A stretch of DNA of 64,000 nt from Cellulomonas persica. GTDB lineage: Bacteria > Actinomycetota > Actinomycetes > Actinomycetales > Cellulomonadaceae. The translations under genes were made by a program, and so were the position numbers. Every line of letters starts with the position of its first letter. Positions within the stretch are counted from its first letter, which is position 1. The DNA lies in NCBI RefSeq assembly GCF_007989825.1, contig NZ_BJUA01000001.1:310001-374000 (forward strand), given 5' to 3'. Positions 1 to 9,151 of this stretch are shown one piece after another. The notes beneath the pieces were generated by a model that saw only the letters and a program-made list of their open reading frames with translations, was not told the origin of the DNA and ran no database searches.

Positions 1-355
1 CGCCCGCGACGTCGAGCTGGAGGTCGACCCCGGCCCCGAGGACGGTGACGGGGTGCGCCTGCACGCTCAGGGCGCCGATCGTGCCGCGCTCGCGCCGCGC
101 GGCCTCGACGGCGGCGGCGGAGGCCTGCGCCGCGCGTGCCTCGCGCGGCGAGAGCTCGACGCCGGTGAGGTCCACGTCGAGCGTCGTGATGTCCGCGCCG
201 GCCAGCGTCGCGGAGACCTGGAGGGCTCCGGCCGACGCGGCGTCCACACCGCCGTACGTCAGCAGGGCGGTGCGCAGCCGCGCCGCGAGGTCGTCGCCCG
301 AGGTGGGGCGAGGAAGGGAGCCGAGGGGCAGGATGTCCGGATTCTGCGTGTTCAC
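1..355 (-). CDS. Partial hypothetical protein, possibly DUF2993-like
   Basis: An open frame runs from a GTG at 355 to the window edge, giving the first 118 residues of a longer protein. A -10 box TAGGCT (362-367 on the minus strand) ends 6 nt before the GTG, which fits a leaderless transcript divergent from aroA. There is no signal peptide. The segment is Ala-rich and strand-forming, with runs such as [13 protein letters not shown] and [16 protein letters not shown] that remind me of lipid-binding DUF2993/LmeA-like proteins. That assignment is a weak resemblance only, and the C-terminal part is missing. Confidence 0.55.
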   Translation of the reverse strand, partial: MNTQNPDILPLGSLPRPTSGDDLAARLRTALLTYGGVDAASAGALQVSATLAGADITTLDVDLTGVELSPREARAAQASAAAVEAARRERGTIGALSVQAHPVTVLGAGVDLQLDVAG

Positions 356-405
356 GGCGTGAGCCTAGACCGTGCCGGCCGTGCGCCGTGGCTAGCCTGG
401 GCGCC
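356..405. promoter_or_regulatory. Divergent leaderless promoter pair
   Basis: This 50 bp gap holds TAGGCT on the minus strand (362-367), 6 nt before the GTG at 355, and TAGCCT on the plus strand (393-398), 7 nt before the aroA ATG at 406. Neither start has a ribosome binding site, so both transcripts probably begin at or within a base or two of the start codon. Confidence 0.5.
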
Positions 406-1710
406 ATGACCGCGACTCTCCCGCCGACCTCTCGCCCGCTGTGGCCCGCACCGGCCGCGACCGCGCCGCTCGACGCGCGGGTCGAGGTCCCGGGATCGAA
501 GTCGCTCACCAACCGCTACCTCGTCCTCGCGGCGATCGCCGACGGCCCGAGCCGGCTGCGCTCGGCGTTGCTGTCCCGCGACACGCGCCTCATGGCGGCC
601 GCGCTCGAGACGCTGGGCGTCGGTGTCGAGCTCGGCCAGGACGTCACGGTCGAGCCCGGCGCGCTGCGTGGTCACGTGACGATCGACTGCGGCCTCGCGG
701 GGACCGTGATGCGCTTCCTGCCCGCGGTCGCGGCCCTCGCCGACGGCCCGGTCCGCTTCACGGGCGACGCCGAGGCGCTCGTGCGGCCCATGGGCCCGGT
801 CATCCGCGCGCTGCGCGCCCTGGGCGTACGGATCGACGAGGAGGGCGAGCCGGGGCACCTGCCGTTCACGGTCCACGGTCACGGCGCGGTGCGGGGCGGG
901 AACGTCGACGTCGACGCGTCCGGCTCGAGCCAGTTCGTCTCCGGGCTGCTGCTCGCCGCGGCACGGTTCGAGCAGGGGCTCGTCGTGCGGCACACCGGCC
1001 CGACGCTCCCCTCGCTGCCGCACATCGAGATGACGGTCGAGACGCTGCGTGCGGCGGGCGTGCAGGTCGACGACTCGCGGCCCGCGATCTGGGAGGTGGC
1101 ACCGGGTCCCGTGGCCGCGCGCGACGTGCGCGTCGAGCCCGACCTGTCGAACGCCGCGCCGTTCCTGTGCGCCGCGCTGGTCGCGGGCGGCACGGTCCGG
1201 GTCCCGGGCTGGCCCGCCGCGACCACCCAGCCCGGAGCTCTCCTGCCGGGGATCCTCGAGCGCATGGGGGCGAGCACCGCGCTCGTCGGCGACGAGCTCG
1301 CGGTGACCGGCACGGGCGTCATCCGCGGTGTCGACCTCGACCTGCACGCGGCGGGCGAGATCGCCCCGACGATCGCCGCGCTCGCGGTGCTCGCGGACTC
1401 CCCCACGCGGCTGCGCGGCATCGCGCACCTGCGCGGCCACGAGACCGACCGCCTCGCGGCGCTGGCCAGTGAGATCACGCGGCTCGGCGGGCAGGCCGAG
1501 CAGACCGCCGACGGCCTGGTGATCACGCCCCGGCCGCTGTCGGGCGGGACGTGGCGCACGTACGCCGACCACCGCATGGCGACCGCCGGCGCGCTGATCG
1601 GCCTGCGCGTCCCGGGGGTCGTGGTGGAGGACGTCGCGACGACGGCGAAGACCATCCCCGACTTCGTCGGCCTGTGGGACGGCATGCTGGCAGGCGACGC
1701 GCAGCGGTGA
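406..1710 (+). CDS. aroA: 3-phosphoshikimate 1-carboxyvinyltransferase (EPSP synthase)
   Basis: Sixth step of the shikimate pathway: joins phosphoenolpyruvate to shikimate 3-phosphate in the cytoplasm. The 434-residue product has the substrate-binding PGSKSLTNR (29-37), the GLAGTVMRF motif near 97-105 (mycobacterial-style, with Phe where E. coli has Pro), [11 protein letters not shown], and the C-terminal [12 protein letters not shown] and AKTIPDF signatures, so both lobes of the inside-out barrel are complete. The ATG at 406 is chosen over the upstream GTG at 388 because TAGCCT ends 7 nt before it and no Shine-Dalgarno is present. The stop overlaps the rsgA start as GTGA, so the genes are translationally coupled. 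Confidence 0.96.
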   Translation: MTATLPPTSRPLWPAPAATAPLDARVEVPGSKSLTNRYLVLAAIADGPSRLRSALLSRDTRLMAAALETLGVGVELGQDVTVEPGALRGHVTIDCGLAGTVMRFLPAVAALADGPVRFTGDAEALVRPMGPVIRALRALGVRIDEEGEPGHLPFTVHGHGAVRGGNVDVDASGSSQFVSGLLLAAARFEQGLVVRHTGPTLPSLPHIEMTVETLRAAGVQVDDSRPAIWEVAPGPVAARDVRVEPDLSNAAPFLCAALVAGGTVRVPGWPAATTQPGALLPGILERMGASTALVGDELAVTGTGVIRGVDLDLHAAGEIAPTIAALAVLADSPTRLRGIAHLRGHETDRLAALASEITRLGGQAEQTADGLVITPRPLSGGTWRTYADHRMATAGALIGLRVPGVVVEDVATTAKTIPDFVGLWDGMLAGDAQR

Positions 1711-2789
1711 GCCGCAGGCGGCAGTACGACGAGTCCGACGTGCGGATCAGGCCCGGCAAGGGGTCGCGACCGCGGACCAAGCAGCGCCCCGAGCACGCGG
1801 ACGCCGAGCGCGCCATGGTCACGGGCGTCGACCGCGGGCGTTACGCCGTGCTCGTCGACCCGGACGGTCCCGACGAGCGGCGCACGACCGCGATGAAGGC
1901 GCGCGAGCTGGGCCGCGAGCGCGTGGTGCCGGGCGACCTCGTCGACCTCGTGGGCGACACGTCGGGCGACGACGGCACGCTCGCGCGGATCGTGCGCATC
2001 ACCGAGCGACGAACCGTGCTGCGCCGCACGGCCGACGACACCGACCCGGTCGAGCGCGTGATCGTCGCCAACGCCGACCAGCTCGTCATCGTCACGGCCC
2101 TGGCCGATCCCGAGCCGCGCACACGCATGATCGACCGCTGCGTCGCCGCGGCGTACGACGCCGGCATGGACGCCCTGCTCGCGCTCACGAAGGCAGATCT
2201 GGCGGACCCCGCCGAGCTCGTGCGGATGTACGAGCCGATCGGCGTGCGCGTGGTCGTGACGCGCATCGAGGGGTCGGGCGACGACCGCACGATCCACGGC
2301 CTGCCCGAGCTGCGTGCGGCGCTCGCGGGTCGTACGTCGGTGCTCGTCGGGCACTCGGGTGTGGGCAAGTCGACGCTGGTCAACGCGCTCGTGCCCGACG
2401 CGCGTCGTGCGACGGGTGCGGTCAACGTCGTCACGGGCCGCGGTCGGCACACGTCCACGTCCGCGATCGCGCTGCGCGTGCCGGCGCAGGTGGACGAGGC
2501 CCCCACATGGGTGATCGACACACCGGGCGTGCGATCGTTCGGGCTCGCGCACGTCGAGCCGGACCACCTGCTGCAGGCGTTCGCCGACCTCGCGCAGGTC
2601 GCGGCGCAGATGTGCCCGCGGGGCTGCACGCACGCGGCGGACTCCCCCGACTGCGGCCTCGACGAGTGGGTCGAGGCGAGCGCGGACGACGACGAGCGAG
2701 CCGCACGCGCGGCGCGTGTGGACTCGTTCCGCCGCCTGCTGGCGAGCCGCCTGGGCACGGCCGACGCCGACGCGGCGCCGTCGTCGTGA
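1707..2789 (+). CDS. rsgA: Ribosome small-subunit-dependent GTPase A
   Basis: Circularly permuted GTPase that acts late in 30S subunit maturation. The 360-residue product has an N-terminal OB-fold, G4-like TKAD, the P-loop GHSGVGKST near residue 215, DTPGVRSFG, and a C-terminal zinc knuckle with Cys/His ligands (CPRGCTH near 302 and a later Cys). The GTG start overlaps the aroA stop by 4 nt (GTGA). The first 35 residues are basic and low complexity, as in other actinobacterial RsgA. The aroA-rsgA-hisN order is a conserved actinobacterial neighbourhood, which supports the call. Confidence 0.94.
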   Translation: MSRRRQYDESDVRIRPGKGSRPRTKQRPEHADAERAMVTGVDRGRYAVLVDPDGPDERRTTAMKARELGRERVVPGDLVDLVGDTSGDDGTLARIVRITERRTVLRRTADDTDPVERVIVANADQLVIVTALADPEPRTRMIDRCVAAAYDAGMDALLALTKADLADPAELVRMYEPIGVRVVVTRIEGSGDDRTIHGLPELRAALAGRTSVLVGHSGVGKSTLVNALVPDARRATGAVNVVTGRGRHTSTSAIALRVPAQVDEAPTWVIDTPGVRSFGLAHVEPDHLLQAFADLAQVAAQMCPRGCTHAADSPDCGLDEWVEASADDDERAARAARVDSFRRLLASRLGTADADAAPSS

Positions 2790-2825
2790 CGCTCACGCGC
2801 ACGCGGCGCCCACTACGGTGAGCGC

Positions 2826-3626
2826 ATGAGCCTGCGGACCGGGTACGACGACGACCTGCGCCTCGCCCACGTGATCGCCGACCAGGTCGACGCCCTGACC
2901 ATGTCCCGGTTCAAGGCGCTGGACCTGAAGATCGAGACCAAGCCGGACCTCACGCCCGTCTCGGACGCGGACCGTGACGCCGAGGCCCTGATCCGCTCGC
3001 AGCTGTCCCGCACGCGTCCGCGCGACGCGGTGCACGGCGAGGAGATGGCCGACACCGGCCACGGCCCGCGCCGCTGGGTCGTCGACCCGATCGACGGCAC
3101 CAAGAACTTCGTGCGCGGCGTGCCCGTGTGGGCGACGCTCATCGCGTTGCTCGACGGCGACCAGGTGGTCGTCGGGCTGGTCAGCGCGCCGGCGCTCGGC
3201 CGCCGCTGGTGGGCCGCGCAGGGCTCCGGCGCATGGACCGGGCGCTCGCTGTCGCAGGCCACACAGATGCACGTGTCGAAGGTCGACCGGCTCGAGGACG
3301 CGTCGTTCTCGTACTCGAGCCTGACGGGCTGGGAGGAGCGCGGACGGCTCCCGCAGGTGCTCGACCTCATGCGCACGGTGTGGCGGACGCGCGCGTTCGG
3401 CGACTTCTGGTCGTACGTGCTCGTCGCGGAGGGTGCGGTGGACGTCGCCGCGGAGCCCGAGCTCGCGCTGCACGACATGGCGGCGCTGGTCCCGATCGTC
3501 ACCGAGGCAGGCGGGCGGTTCACGTCGGTGGGCGGCGCGCCGGGTCCGTTCGGCGGGTCGGGCGCGGCGTCCAACGGCCTGCTGCACGACGAGCTGCTCG
3601 CGCGCCTCGACCTCGCGGACGACTGA
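2826..3626 (+). CDS. hisN: Histidinol-phosphatase, inositol monophosphatase family
   Basis: 266 residues of the Mg2+-dependent inositol-monophosphatase fold. Metal ligands are visible in GEEM (about 72-75) and WVVDPIDGTKNF (about 84-95), and the C-terminal ligand region is ALHDMAAL. Actinobacteria use this family instead of HisB for histidinol phosphate dephosphorylation, and its place after aroA-rsgA matches HisN loci. The ATG is preceded by TACGGT (2814-2819) with a 6-nt gap, predicting its own leaderless promoter 36 bp after rsgA. A general inositol or sugar phosphatase cannot be excluded from sequence alone. Confidence 0.88.
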   Translation: MSLRTGYDDDLRLAHVIADQVDALTMSRFKALDLKIETKPDLTPVSDADRDAEALIRSQLSRTRPRDAVHGEEMADTGHGPRRWVVDPIDGTKNFVRGVPVWATLIALLDGDQVVVGLVSAPALGRRWWAAQGSGAWTGRSLSQATQMHVSKVDRLEDASFSYSSLTGWEERGRLPQVLDLMRTVWRTRAFGDFWSYVLVAEGAVDVAAEPELALHDMAALVPIVTEAGGRFTSVGGAPGPFGGSGAASNGLLHDELLARLDLADD

Positions 3627-3637
3627 GCGGCACGCGG

Positions 3638-4408
3638 GTGACCGACGGGGGCGATGACTGGCGCGGCGACCTGCACCGGGCGCGCTCGACGTCGTTCGGT
3701 CGCAGCGTGGACGCCTACGCCGCAGCACGCCCGTCCTACCCGGGCGACGCGGTCGCGTGGCTCGTGCCGGACGACGCGCGCGATGTCGTGGACCTCGGCG
3801 CCGGGACGGGCAAGCTCACCGCGGGTCTCGCGGCGCGCGGGGGTCTGCGCGTGACGGCCGTCGAGCCCGACGACCTCATGCGCGGCGTGCTGGCCGCCGC
3901 GCTGCCGACCGTCACGGCCGTCTCAGGGACCGCCGAGGCCACGGGCCTGCCCGACGCGAGCGCGGACCTCGTGACCGTGGGTCAGGCGTGGCACTGGTTC
4001 GACCCGCTGCCTGCGACGCACGAGGTCCGACGCGTGCTGCGGCCGGGTGGCCGGCTGGCCCTCGTGTGGAACGTGGTGCTCGAGGGTGAGCTCGATTGGG
4101 CGGACGCCTACTTCGAGATCGTGCACCGGGGCGACACGCTCGACTACTCGCGTACGCAGGATCCCGTCGTGGGACCGGGTCTCGGCCCGTGGGAGCGCGC
4201 GTCCTTCGCGTGGCGGCGCACCATCCGGCCCGACGAGCTGCGGCGGCTGGCCGCGAGTCGCAGCCACCTCATCGCGATGTCCCCGCCCGATCGGGACGCG
4301 CTGCTCGCGGAGGTCGACGCGCTGTGGCGCACGCACCCGGACCTGGTCGGACGGGAGTGGGCCGAGCTCCCCTACGTCACCCGGTGCTGGCGCGCCTCGA
4401 CCACGTGA
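3638..4408 (+). CDS. Class I SAM-dependent methyltransferase
   Basis: 256 residues with the SAM-binding Rossmann motif VVDLGAGTGKL (about 50-60), an acidic end of strand 2 (VEPD), and the post-motif LRPGGRLALVWN typical of Methyltransf_11. The substrate is not apparent. GTG at 3638 is the first in-frame start after hisN (11 nt gap), so it is probably cotranscribed with hisN. A strong intrinsic terminator follows the stop. Confidence 0.82.
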   Translation: MTDGGDDWRGDLHRARSTSFGRSVDAYAAARPSYPGDAVAWLVPDDARDVVDLGAGTGKLTAGLAARGGLRVTAVEPDDLMRGVLAAALPTVTAVSGTAEATGLPDASADLVTVGQAWHWFDPLPATHEVRRVLRPGGRLALVWNVVLEGELDWADAYFEIVHRGDTLDYSRTQDPVVGPGLGPWERASFAWRRTIRPDELRRLAASRSHLIAMSPPDRDALLAEVDALWRTHPDLVGREWAELPYVTRCWRASTT

Positions 4409-4410
4409 CC

Positions 4411-4442
4411 GTCGGCCCGTCGGGCCGACAACTTCTGTTTTC
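4411..4442 (+). terminator. Rho-independent terminator after the methyltransferase gene
   Basis: A perfect 8-bp inverted repeat GTCGGCCC/GGGCCGAC (4411-4418 and 4422-4429) with a 3-nt loop is followed by a T-rich run (4431-4442). It ends the aroA-rsgA-hisN-methyltransferase block just upstream of the next promoter. Confidence 0.8.
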
Positions 4443-4471
4443 TTGACAACGCGCCCTTTCGGTGCGACGGT
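4443..4471 (+). promoter_or_regulatory. Strong sigma-70-type promoter of the HTH/SRPBCC operon
   Basis: A consensus TTGACA (4443-4448), a 17-nt spacer and GACGGT (4466-4471), with the ATG starting 7 nt after the last -10 base. This is one of the best -35 boxes in the window and again predicts a leaderless mRNA. Confidence 0.7.
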
Positions 4472-4477
4472 GGCGGC

Positions 4478-5161
4478 ATGCTCGACGTCGCCGTCATCGA
4501 CGACCCCGCGGTCGCGGAGGTCGCCCTGGACCCCACCCGCGCGCGCCTGCTCGCCGCGCTCACCGCGCCCGGCTCCGCGACCACGCTCGCGGCCGACCTG
4601 GGCCTGACCCGCCAGCAGGTGAACTACCACCTGCGCACGCTCGAGTCGCACGGGCTCGCGACCCTCGTCGACGAGCGGCGGCGCGGCAACATGACCGAGC
4701 GCGTGCTGCAGGCCAGCGCCGCGTCCTACGTCATCTCGCCCGGCGCGCTCCCCCAGGTCGCCCCCGACCCCGAGCGGCTGCGCGACCAGCTCTCCGCGCA
4801 GTGGATGCTCGCGCTGGGCGCACGGCTCGTGCACGAGGTCGGCACGCTCCTGAGCGGCGCGCAGGCCGCGGGTCAGCGCCTGGCGACGTACGCGGTCGAC
4901 GGCACGGTCAGGTTCGCCTCCGCGGCGGACCGCGCACGCTTCGCCGACGAGCTCGGCGCGGCCCTGACCGACCTCATCGCCCGCTACGACGCGCCGGGCT
5001 CCGACGGCGGCCGCGACCACCGCCTCGTCGTCGCCCTGCACCCCGCGCTCAAGCCAGGCCCTGGCCCGGCCGTCGAGCAGCCCACCCACCGGTCCACCGC
5101 ACAGCCCGCCGCCGTGACACCGCACGGCGGCACCGAGACGAAGGAGCACCGCCGTGCGTGA
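4478..5161 (+). CDS. Winged-helix transcriptional regulator, ArsR-like
   Basis: 227 residues. The N-terminal 80 form a winged helix-turn-helix (LDPTRARLLAAL, then a recognition helix around TRQQVNYHLRTLESHG), as in ArsR-like regulators. The rest (about 85-227) is a helical domain of unknown ligand with no Cys/His metal site, so metal sensing is unlikely. It overlaps the downstream SRPBCC gene by 8 nt and probably regulates that pair. The operon starts from a consensus promoter, so autoregulation is plausible but no clear operator dyad was seen. Confidence 0.8.
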   Translation: MLDVAVIDDPAVAEVALDPTRARLLAALTAPGSATTLAADLGLTRQQVNYHLRTLESHGLATLVDERRRGNMTERVLQASAASYVISPGALPQVAPDPERLRDQLSAQWMLALGARLVHEVGTLLSGAQAAGQRLATYAVDGTVRFASAADRARFADELGAALTDLIARYDAPGSDGGRDHRLVVALHPALKPGPGPAVEQPTHRSTAQPAAVTPHGGTETKEHRRA

Positions 5162-5870
5162 GTTCGAGATCTCCCGTGAGACGTCCCTCGACGCGAGTCA
5201 GGCCGAGACCTGGGCCGCGATCACCACCGGCTCGGCCGGCTGGCTCTGGCCGCAGCCCGAGCTGGCGCAGGGGGCGCCCGGAGCCGGCGGTCCCGTCGTC
5301 GAGTGGGACCCGCCGCACCGCTGGGTCGGCTACGAGACGCGCGAGGACGGCTGGTACAACCGCCTCGAGGCGCAGGTCACCGCGCGTGAGGACGGCGGCT
5401 CGACGCTGCGCTGGGTGCACAGCGGGATGTTCGTCGACGACTGGGACGACCAGTACGACGGCGTCAGCCAGCACACCGAGTTCTACCTGCACACCCTGCT
5501 GCAGTACCTCGCCCACTTCCGCGGTCGCGACGCGGTCTGGACCCACGTCGAGGCTCCGGTCGGCGGCCCCGGCGGAGCACCCGACGCGCTCGACGTGCTC
5601 CGCACCGCGCTCGGGGTCCCCGCCGACGTCGCCGCGGGCGACGAGGTCACCGTCGCGCTCCCGGACGGCCCGACGCGCGTCGTCGTCGACTACGTGCACC
5701 CGCACTTCCTGGGGCTGCGCACCGACGACGCGCTCGTGCGCGTGTTCGGCCGCAACGCGTTCGGGCACGTCGTGGGCGTCGCCGTGCACGACTTCGCCGC
5801 CCAGCCCGCGTCGTCCGACGACACCGCGGCCGCCTGGACGAGCCTGCTCGCGCACACCTACGGCGACTGA
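5154..5870 (+). CDS. SRPBCC (AHSA1-like/START-type) domain protein
   Basis: 238 residues with a START/Bet v1-like hydrophobic ligand-binding fold: an N-terminal strand (EFEISRETSLDASQAETWAAITT), the Trp-rich loop GWLWPQPE, and HRWVGYETRE. The C-terminal third may be a second, shorter copy of the fold. The GTG at 5154 has AAGGAG (5141-5146) at good spacing and lies inside the end of the regulator gene, so the two are translated together. HTH plus SRPBCC pairs are common in Actinobacteria; the ligand is not known. Confidence 0.75.
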   Translation: MREFEISRETSLDASQAETWAAITTGSAGWLWPQPELAQGAPGAGGPVVEWDPPHRWVGYETREDGWYNRLEAQVTAREDGGSTLRWVHSGMFVDDWDDQYDGVSQHTEFYLHTLLQYLAHFRGRDAVWTHVEAPVGGPGGAPDALDVLRTALGVPADVAAGDEVTVALPDGPTRVVVDYVHPHFLGLRTDDALVRVFGRNAFGHVVGVAVHDFAAQPASSDDTAAAWTSLLAHTYGD

Positions 5871-5902
5871 GCGCCGGCCGCTGCCGGCCTGGGCGCTCGG
5901 GC

Positions 5903-6733
5903 TCAGGCGAGCCCGAGCACGCTCGGGAGCTCGTCGAGCGACCGGATGACGTGCACGCCCGTCACCGTCGACTCGTCGACCGGGCGACGGCGCGCGCCGG
6001 GCCGGTCGAGCCAGACCCCGACGAGGCCTGCGTCGCGCGCAGCGAGCGCGTCGACGTCCGCCTCGTCGCCCACGTACGCCGTGCGCGCCGGGTCGGTGCC
6101 GAGCCGGCGGCACGCCTCGAGGAACACGCGTGGGTCGGGCTTGCCGACGCCGAGCGTGTCGACGCCGACGAGCATCGGCACGCGGTCGAGGAGACCGGCC
6201 TTCTCGAGCTTCGCGGACTGCAGAGGCGTCGCGGCGTTCGAGAGCGCGCCGACCGCGATCCCGGCGGCGAGAAGCGTCTCGAGAGCGGCCTCGGTCTCGT
6301 GGTGCGCGGCCCACGCGGCACGGAAGCCCTCGTCGAACACCGCGTTCCAGGCCGTGAACGCGTCCTCGTCGAGCGGCTCGCCGCCGAACGCGGCGTGCAG
6401 GTCGTTCGCGCGCATCATCTTCTGGTGCAGGTAGGTGTCCTGCCCCGAGGTGTACCGGCGGTAGCGCGCGTGCGGGTCGGCGCGCCACATCGCGACGACG
6501 TCGCGCAGGCGCGTCTGCGCCTCGTCGTCCGGCAGCGGCGGCAGGTACGCCGCGACGACGCCCGTGAGCGCCGCCTCGAACGCCGTCCGGGTGTCGACGA
6601 TCGTGTCGTCGATGTCGAACAGCACGCCGTCGACGAGCAGGTCGCGCGTGCTCGTCGGACCGTCACCGGCGCGACCCGTCGCGGCGTCCGTCGCGGTGTC
6701 CGTCACGCCGGTCGCCGTGCTGCTCGTCGTCAC
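5903..6733 (-). CDS. HAD-superfamily hydrolase
   Basis: 276 residues. The nucleophile motif DIDDTIVD (about 41-48) marks a haloacid-dehalogenase phosphatase. A helical cap follows, then motif II (ALSNAATP), motif III Lys ([11 protein letters not shown]) and motif IV acidic residues ([17 protein letters not shown]). The first 30 residues are a Thr/Ala-rich extension before the fold. The GTG start overlaps the gltX stop by 4 nt (GTGA), so it is translated from the gltX mRNA. The likely substrate is a small phosphomonoester such as a sugar phosphate or phosphoglycolate, not determined here. Confidence 0.85.
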   Translation of the reverse strand: MTTSSTATGVTDTATDAATGRAGDGPTSTRDLLVDGVLFDIDDTIVDTRTAFEAALTGVVAAYLPPLPDDEAQTRLRDVVAMWRADPHARYRRYTSGQDTYLHQKMMRANDLHAAFGGEPLDEDAFTAWNAVFDEGFRAAWAAHHETEAALETLLAAGIAVGALSNAATPLQSAKLEKAGLLDRVPMLVGVDTLGVGKPDPRVFLEACRRLGTDPARTAYVGDEADVDALAARDAGLVGVWLDRPGARRRPVDESTVTGVHVIRSLDELPSVLGLA

Positions 6734-8244
6734 AGCGACGCGCGCAGCGCCGCGATGCGCGCCAGGGTCGACTCCTTGCCCAGCAGCTCGAGCGACTCGA
6801 ACAGCGGCGGCGAGACCCGCCGACCCGTCACGGCCACCCGCAGCGGCGTGTAGGCGAAGCGCGCCTTGATCCCGAGCCCGCCCTCGTCGACGAGCGCGGC
6901 CTGCAGCGCGGCCTGCGTCGCCTCGGTGGTGAAGCCGTCCGCGGGGAGCGCGCTCAGCACGTCGGCCGCCGTCTCCAGCACCTGCGGCGACTCGGGCCGC
7001 AGCGCCTTGCGCCCGTCCTCCTCGACCTGCAGCGCGTCGTCGGCGACGAACAGGAAGCCGAGCATCCCGACCGCCTCACCCAGCAGCGTCATGCGCTCCT
7101 GGACGAGCGGTGCGGACGCCGTCAGCAGGTCGCGGTGCTCCGGTGAGAGGTCCGCGAACGAGTCCGCGGGCACGAGGCCCGCGCGGTGCAGGTACGGGAC
7201 CAGGCGGTCGCGGAAGTCCTCCGGGGCGAGCATGCGCACGTGCGCGGCGTTGATCGCCTCGGCCTTCTTGAGGTCGAACCGCGCCGGGTTCGGGTTGACG
7301 TCGTGCACGTCGAACGCTGCGACGAGCTCGTCGACCGTGAAGATGTCGCGGTCCGCGGACAGGCCCCAGCCCAGCAGCGACAGGTAGTTCAGCAGGCCCT
7401 CGGGCGTGAACCCGTTCTCGCGGTGCAGGAACAGGTTCGACTCGGGGTCGCGCTTCGAGAGCTTCTTGTTGCCCTCGCCCATGACGTACGGCAGGTGGCC
7501 GAACTCCGGCATGACGGTCGCGACGCCCAGGTCCAGCAGCGCGCGGTACAGCACCACCTGACGCGGCGTGGAGGACAGCAGGTCCTCGCCGCGGAGCACG
7601 TGCGTGATGCCCATGAACGCGTCGTCGACCGGGTTGACCAGCGTGTACAGCGGGTGACCGTTCGCGCGCACGATGACGTAGTCCGGGACCGAGCCGGCCC
7701 TGAACGTCACGTCGCCGCGGACCAGGTCCGTGAACGTGATGTCCTCGTCGGGCATCCGCACGCGGATCACCGGCTCGCGACCCTGCTCGCGGTAGGCGGC
7801 CTTCTGCTCCTCGGTGAGGTCACGGTCGAAGCCGTCGTAGCCGAGCTTCGGGTCGCGGCCCGCGGCACGGTGGCGCGCCTCGATCTCCTCGGGCGTGGAC
7901 CACGACTCGTACGCGTAACCGCCAGCGACGAGCTTCGCGACGACGTCGCGGTACAGGTCGTAGCGCTGCGACTGCCGGTACGGCTCGTGCGGGCCGCCCA
8001 CCTCGACGCCCTCGTCCCAGTCCAGCCCGAGCCACCGCAGCGCGTCGAGGAGCATGTGGTAGCTCTCCTCGGAGTCACGCGCCGCGTCGGTGTCCTCGAT
8101 GCGGAAGACGAACGTGCCGCCCACGTGGCGCGCGTACGCCCAGTTGAACAGCGCGGTCCGGACCATGCCGACGTGCGGCAGACCGGTCGGGGACGGGCAG
8201 AAGCGGACACGCACGGCGGAGCCGTCGACAGCGGGGGTGGTCAC
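6730..8244 (-). CDS. gltX: Glutamate--tRNA ligase
   Basis: Class Ic aminoacyl-tRNA synthetase charging tRNA-Glu. The 504-residue product has the HIGH-type motif [10 protein letters not shown] (about 16-25), RIEDTD, and the KMSKS equivalent KLSKR (about 260-264), followed by the anticodon-binding helical domain. The GTG at 8244 is preceded on the minus strand by TACCCT (8251-8256) with a 6-nt gap; earlier in-frame starts would lie inside the duplicated 3' end of the neighbouring gene and are rejected. Whether it also charges tRNA-Gln (indirect GatCAB route) cannot be told from this window. Confidence 0.96.
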   Translation of the reverse strand: MTTPAVDGSAVRVRFCPSPTGLPHVGMVRTALFNWAYARHVGGTFVFRIEDTDAARDSEESYHMLLDALRWLGLDWDEGVEVGGPHEPYRQSQRYDLYRDVVAKLVAGGYAYESWSTPEEIEARHRAAGRDPKLGYDGFDRDLTEEQKAAYREQGREPVIRVRMPDEDITFTDLVRGDVTFRAGSVPDYVIVRANGHPLYTLVNPVDDAFMGITHVLRGEDLLSSTPRQVVLYRALLDLGVATVMPEFGHLPYVMGEGNKKLSKRDPESNLFLHRENGFTPEGLLNYLSLLGWGLSADRDIFTVDELVAAFDVHDVNPNPARFDLKKAEAINAAHVRMLAPEDFRDRLVPYLHRAGLVPADSFADLSPEHRDLLTASAPLVQERMTLLGEAVGMLGFLFVADDALQVEEDGRKALRPESPQVLETAADVLSALPADGFTTEATQAALQAALVDEGGLGIKARFAYTPLRVAVTGRRVSPPLFESLELLGKESTLARIAALRASL

Positions 8245-8272
8245 GGGTCCAGGGTAGTCGGGCGCCCCGGGC

Positions 8273-8309
8273 TCAGTGGCGGCGCAGCACCGGGTTGCGC
8301 AGCACGCCG
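8273..8309. repeat. 37-bp direct repeat, copy 1 (ectopic 3' end of the FAH-family gene)
   Basis: This stretch is identical to 8337-8373, the last 37 nt of the upstream gene including its TGA stop. It lies in the gap between that gene and the gltX promoter, with 27 unrelated nt between copies (period 64). It looks like a partial segmental duplication of a gene terminus. Confidence 0.85.
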
Positions 8310-8336
8310 GCCCTTCGCGACCCTCGGGATGTCGGG

Positions 8337-9122
8337 TCAGTGGCGGCGCAGCACCGGGTTGCGCAGCACGCCGATCTCCTCGACCTCGCACTCCACGACG
8401 TCACGGTCCACGATCGCGCCGACGCCCGCGGGCGTCCCGGTGAGGATCACGTCACCCGGCAGCAGCGTGAAGACCTCGCTGACGTACGAGACGAGGTACG
8501 CCGCGTCGAACAGCATCTGCGACGTGCGGCCGTCCTGGCGGGGCTCGCCGTTGACGCGCGAGCGCACCGCGAGGTCGTCGACGTCCAGCCCGGGCACGAT
8601 CCACGGGCCGATCGGGCACGAGCCGTCGAAGCCCTTGGCGCGGGCCCACTGCGAGTCGCTGCGCTGGATGTCGCGCGCGGTGACGTCGTTGGCCACCGTG
8701 AACCCGAAGACCTGGTCGAGCGCGCGCTCGGGCGGCACGTCCTTGGTGACCTTGCCGATGACGATCGCGAGCTCGGCCTCGTACGAGACCTCCTCGGTCC
8801 AGTCGGGCAGGACGATCGGGTCGTCGGGGCCGATGACGGCGGTGTTCGGCTTGAGGAACAGCAGCGGCTGCGTGGGGACCTCGTTGCCCATCTCGGCCAC
8901 GTGGTCGGCGTAGTTGCGGCCGACGCCCACCACCTTCGAGCGCGGGATCACGGGCGCGAGCAGGCGGACCGAGTCGTCGTCGAGACGGACGCGCTCGCCC
9001 GTGGCCTGCACGGGCGTGTAGATCGGGTCGCCCGTGATGACGACGAGCTCCTCGGAGCCGGGCTCGCCCTCGACCAGGGCGAAACGGGGGTCGGAACCAG
9101 TGGTGAACCTCGCGATGCGCAC
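8337..9122 (-). CDS. Fumarylacetoacetate hydrolase family protein
   Basis: 261 residues of the FAH/2-hydroxyhepta-2,4-diene-1,7-dioate isomerase family, which cleaves or isomerises beta-diketo acids using a divalent metal. Visible signatures are [15 protein letters not shown], the metal-ligand region [11 protein letters not shown], and [13 protein letters not shown]. The GTG at 9122 follows TAGGCT on the minus strand with a 6-nt gap (leaderless). In many Actinobacteria this gene sits just before gltX, as here; a housekeeping oxaloacetate-decarboxylase/acylpyruvase-type role is possible. Its last 37 nt are repeated downstream at 8273-8309. Confidence 0.87.
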   Translation of the reverse strand: MRIARFTTGSDPRFALVEGEPGSEELVVITGDPIYTPVQATGERVRLDDDSVRLLAPVIPRSKVVGVGRNYADHVAEMGNEVPTQPLLFLKPNTAVIGPDDPIVLPDWTEEVSYEAELAIVIGKVTKDVPPERALDQVFGFTVANDVTARDIQRSDSQWARAKGFDGSCPIGPWIVPGLDVDDLAVRSRVNGEPRQDGRTSQMLFDAAYLVSYVSEVFTLLPGDVILTGTPAGVGAIVDRDVVECEVEEIGVLRNPVLRRH

Positions 9123-9151
9123 CGGCTCAGCCTACGGGCGCTGCGGGCGTG

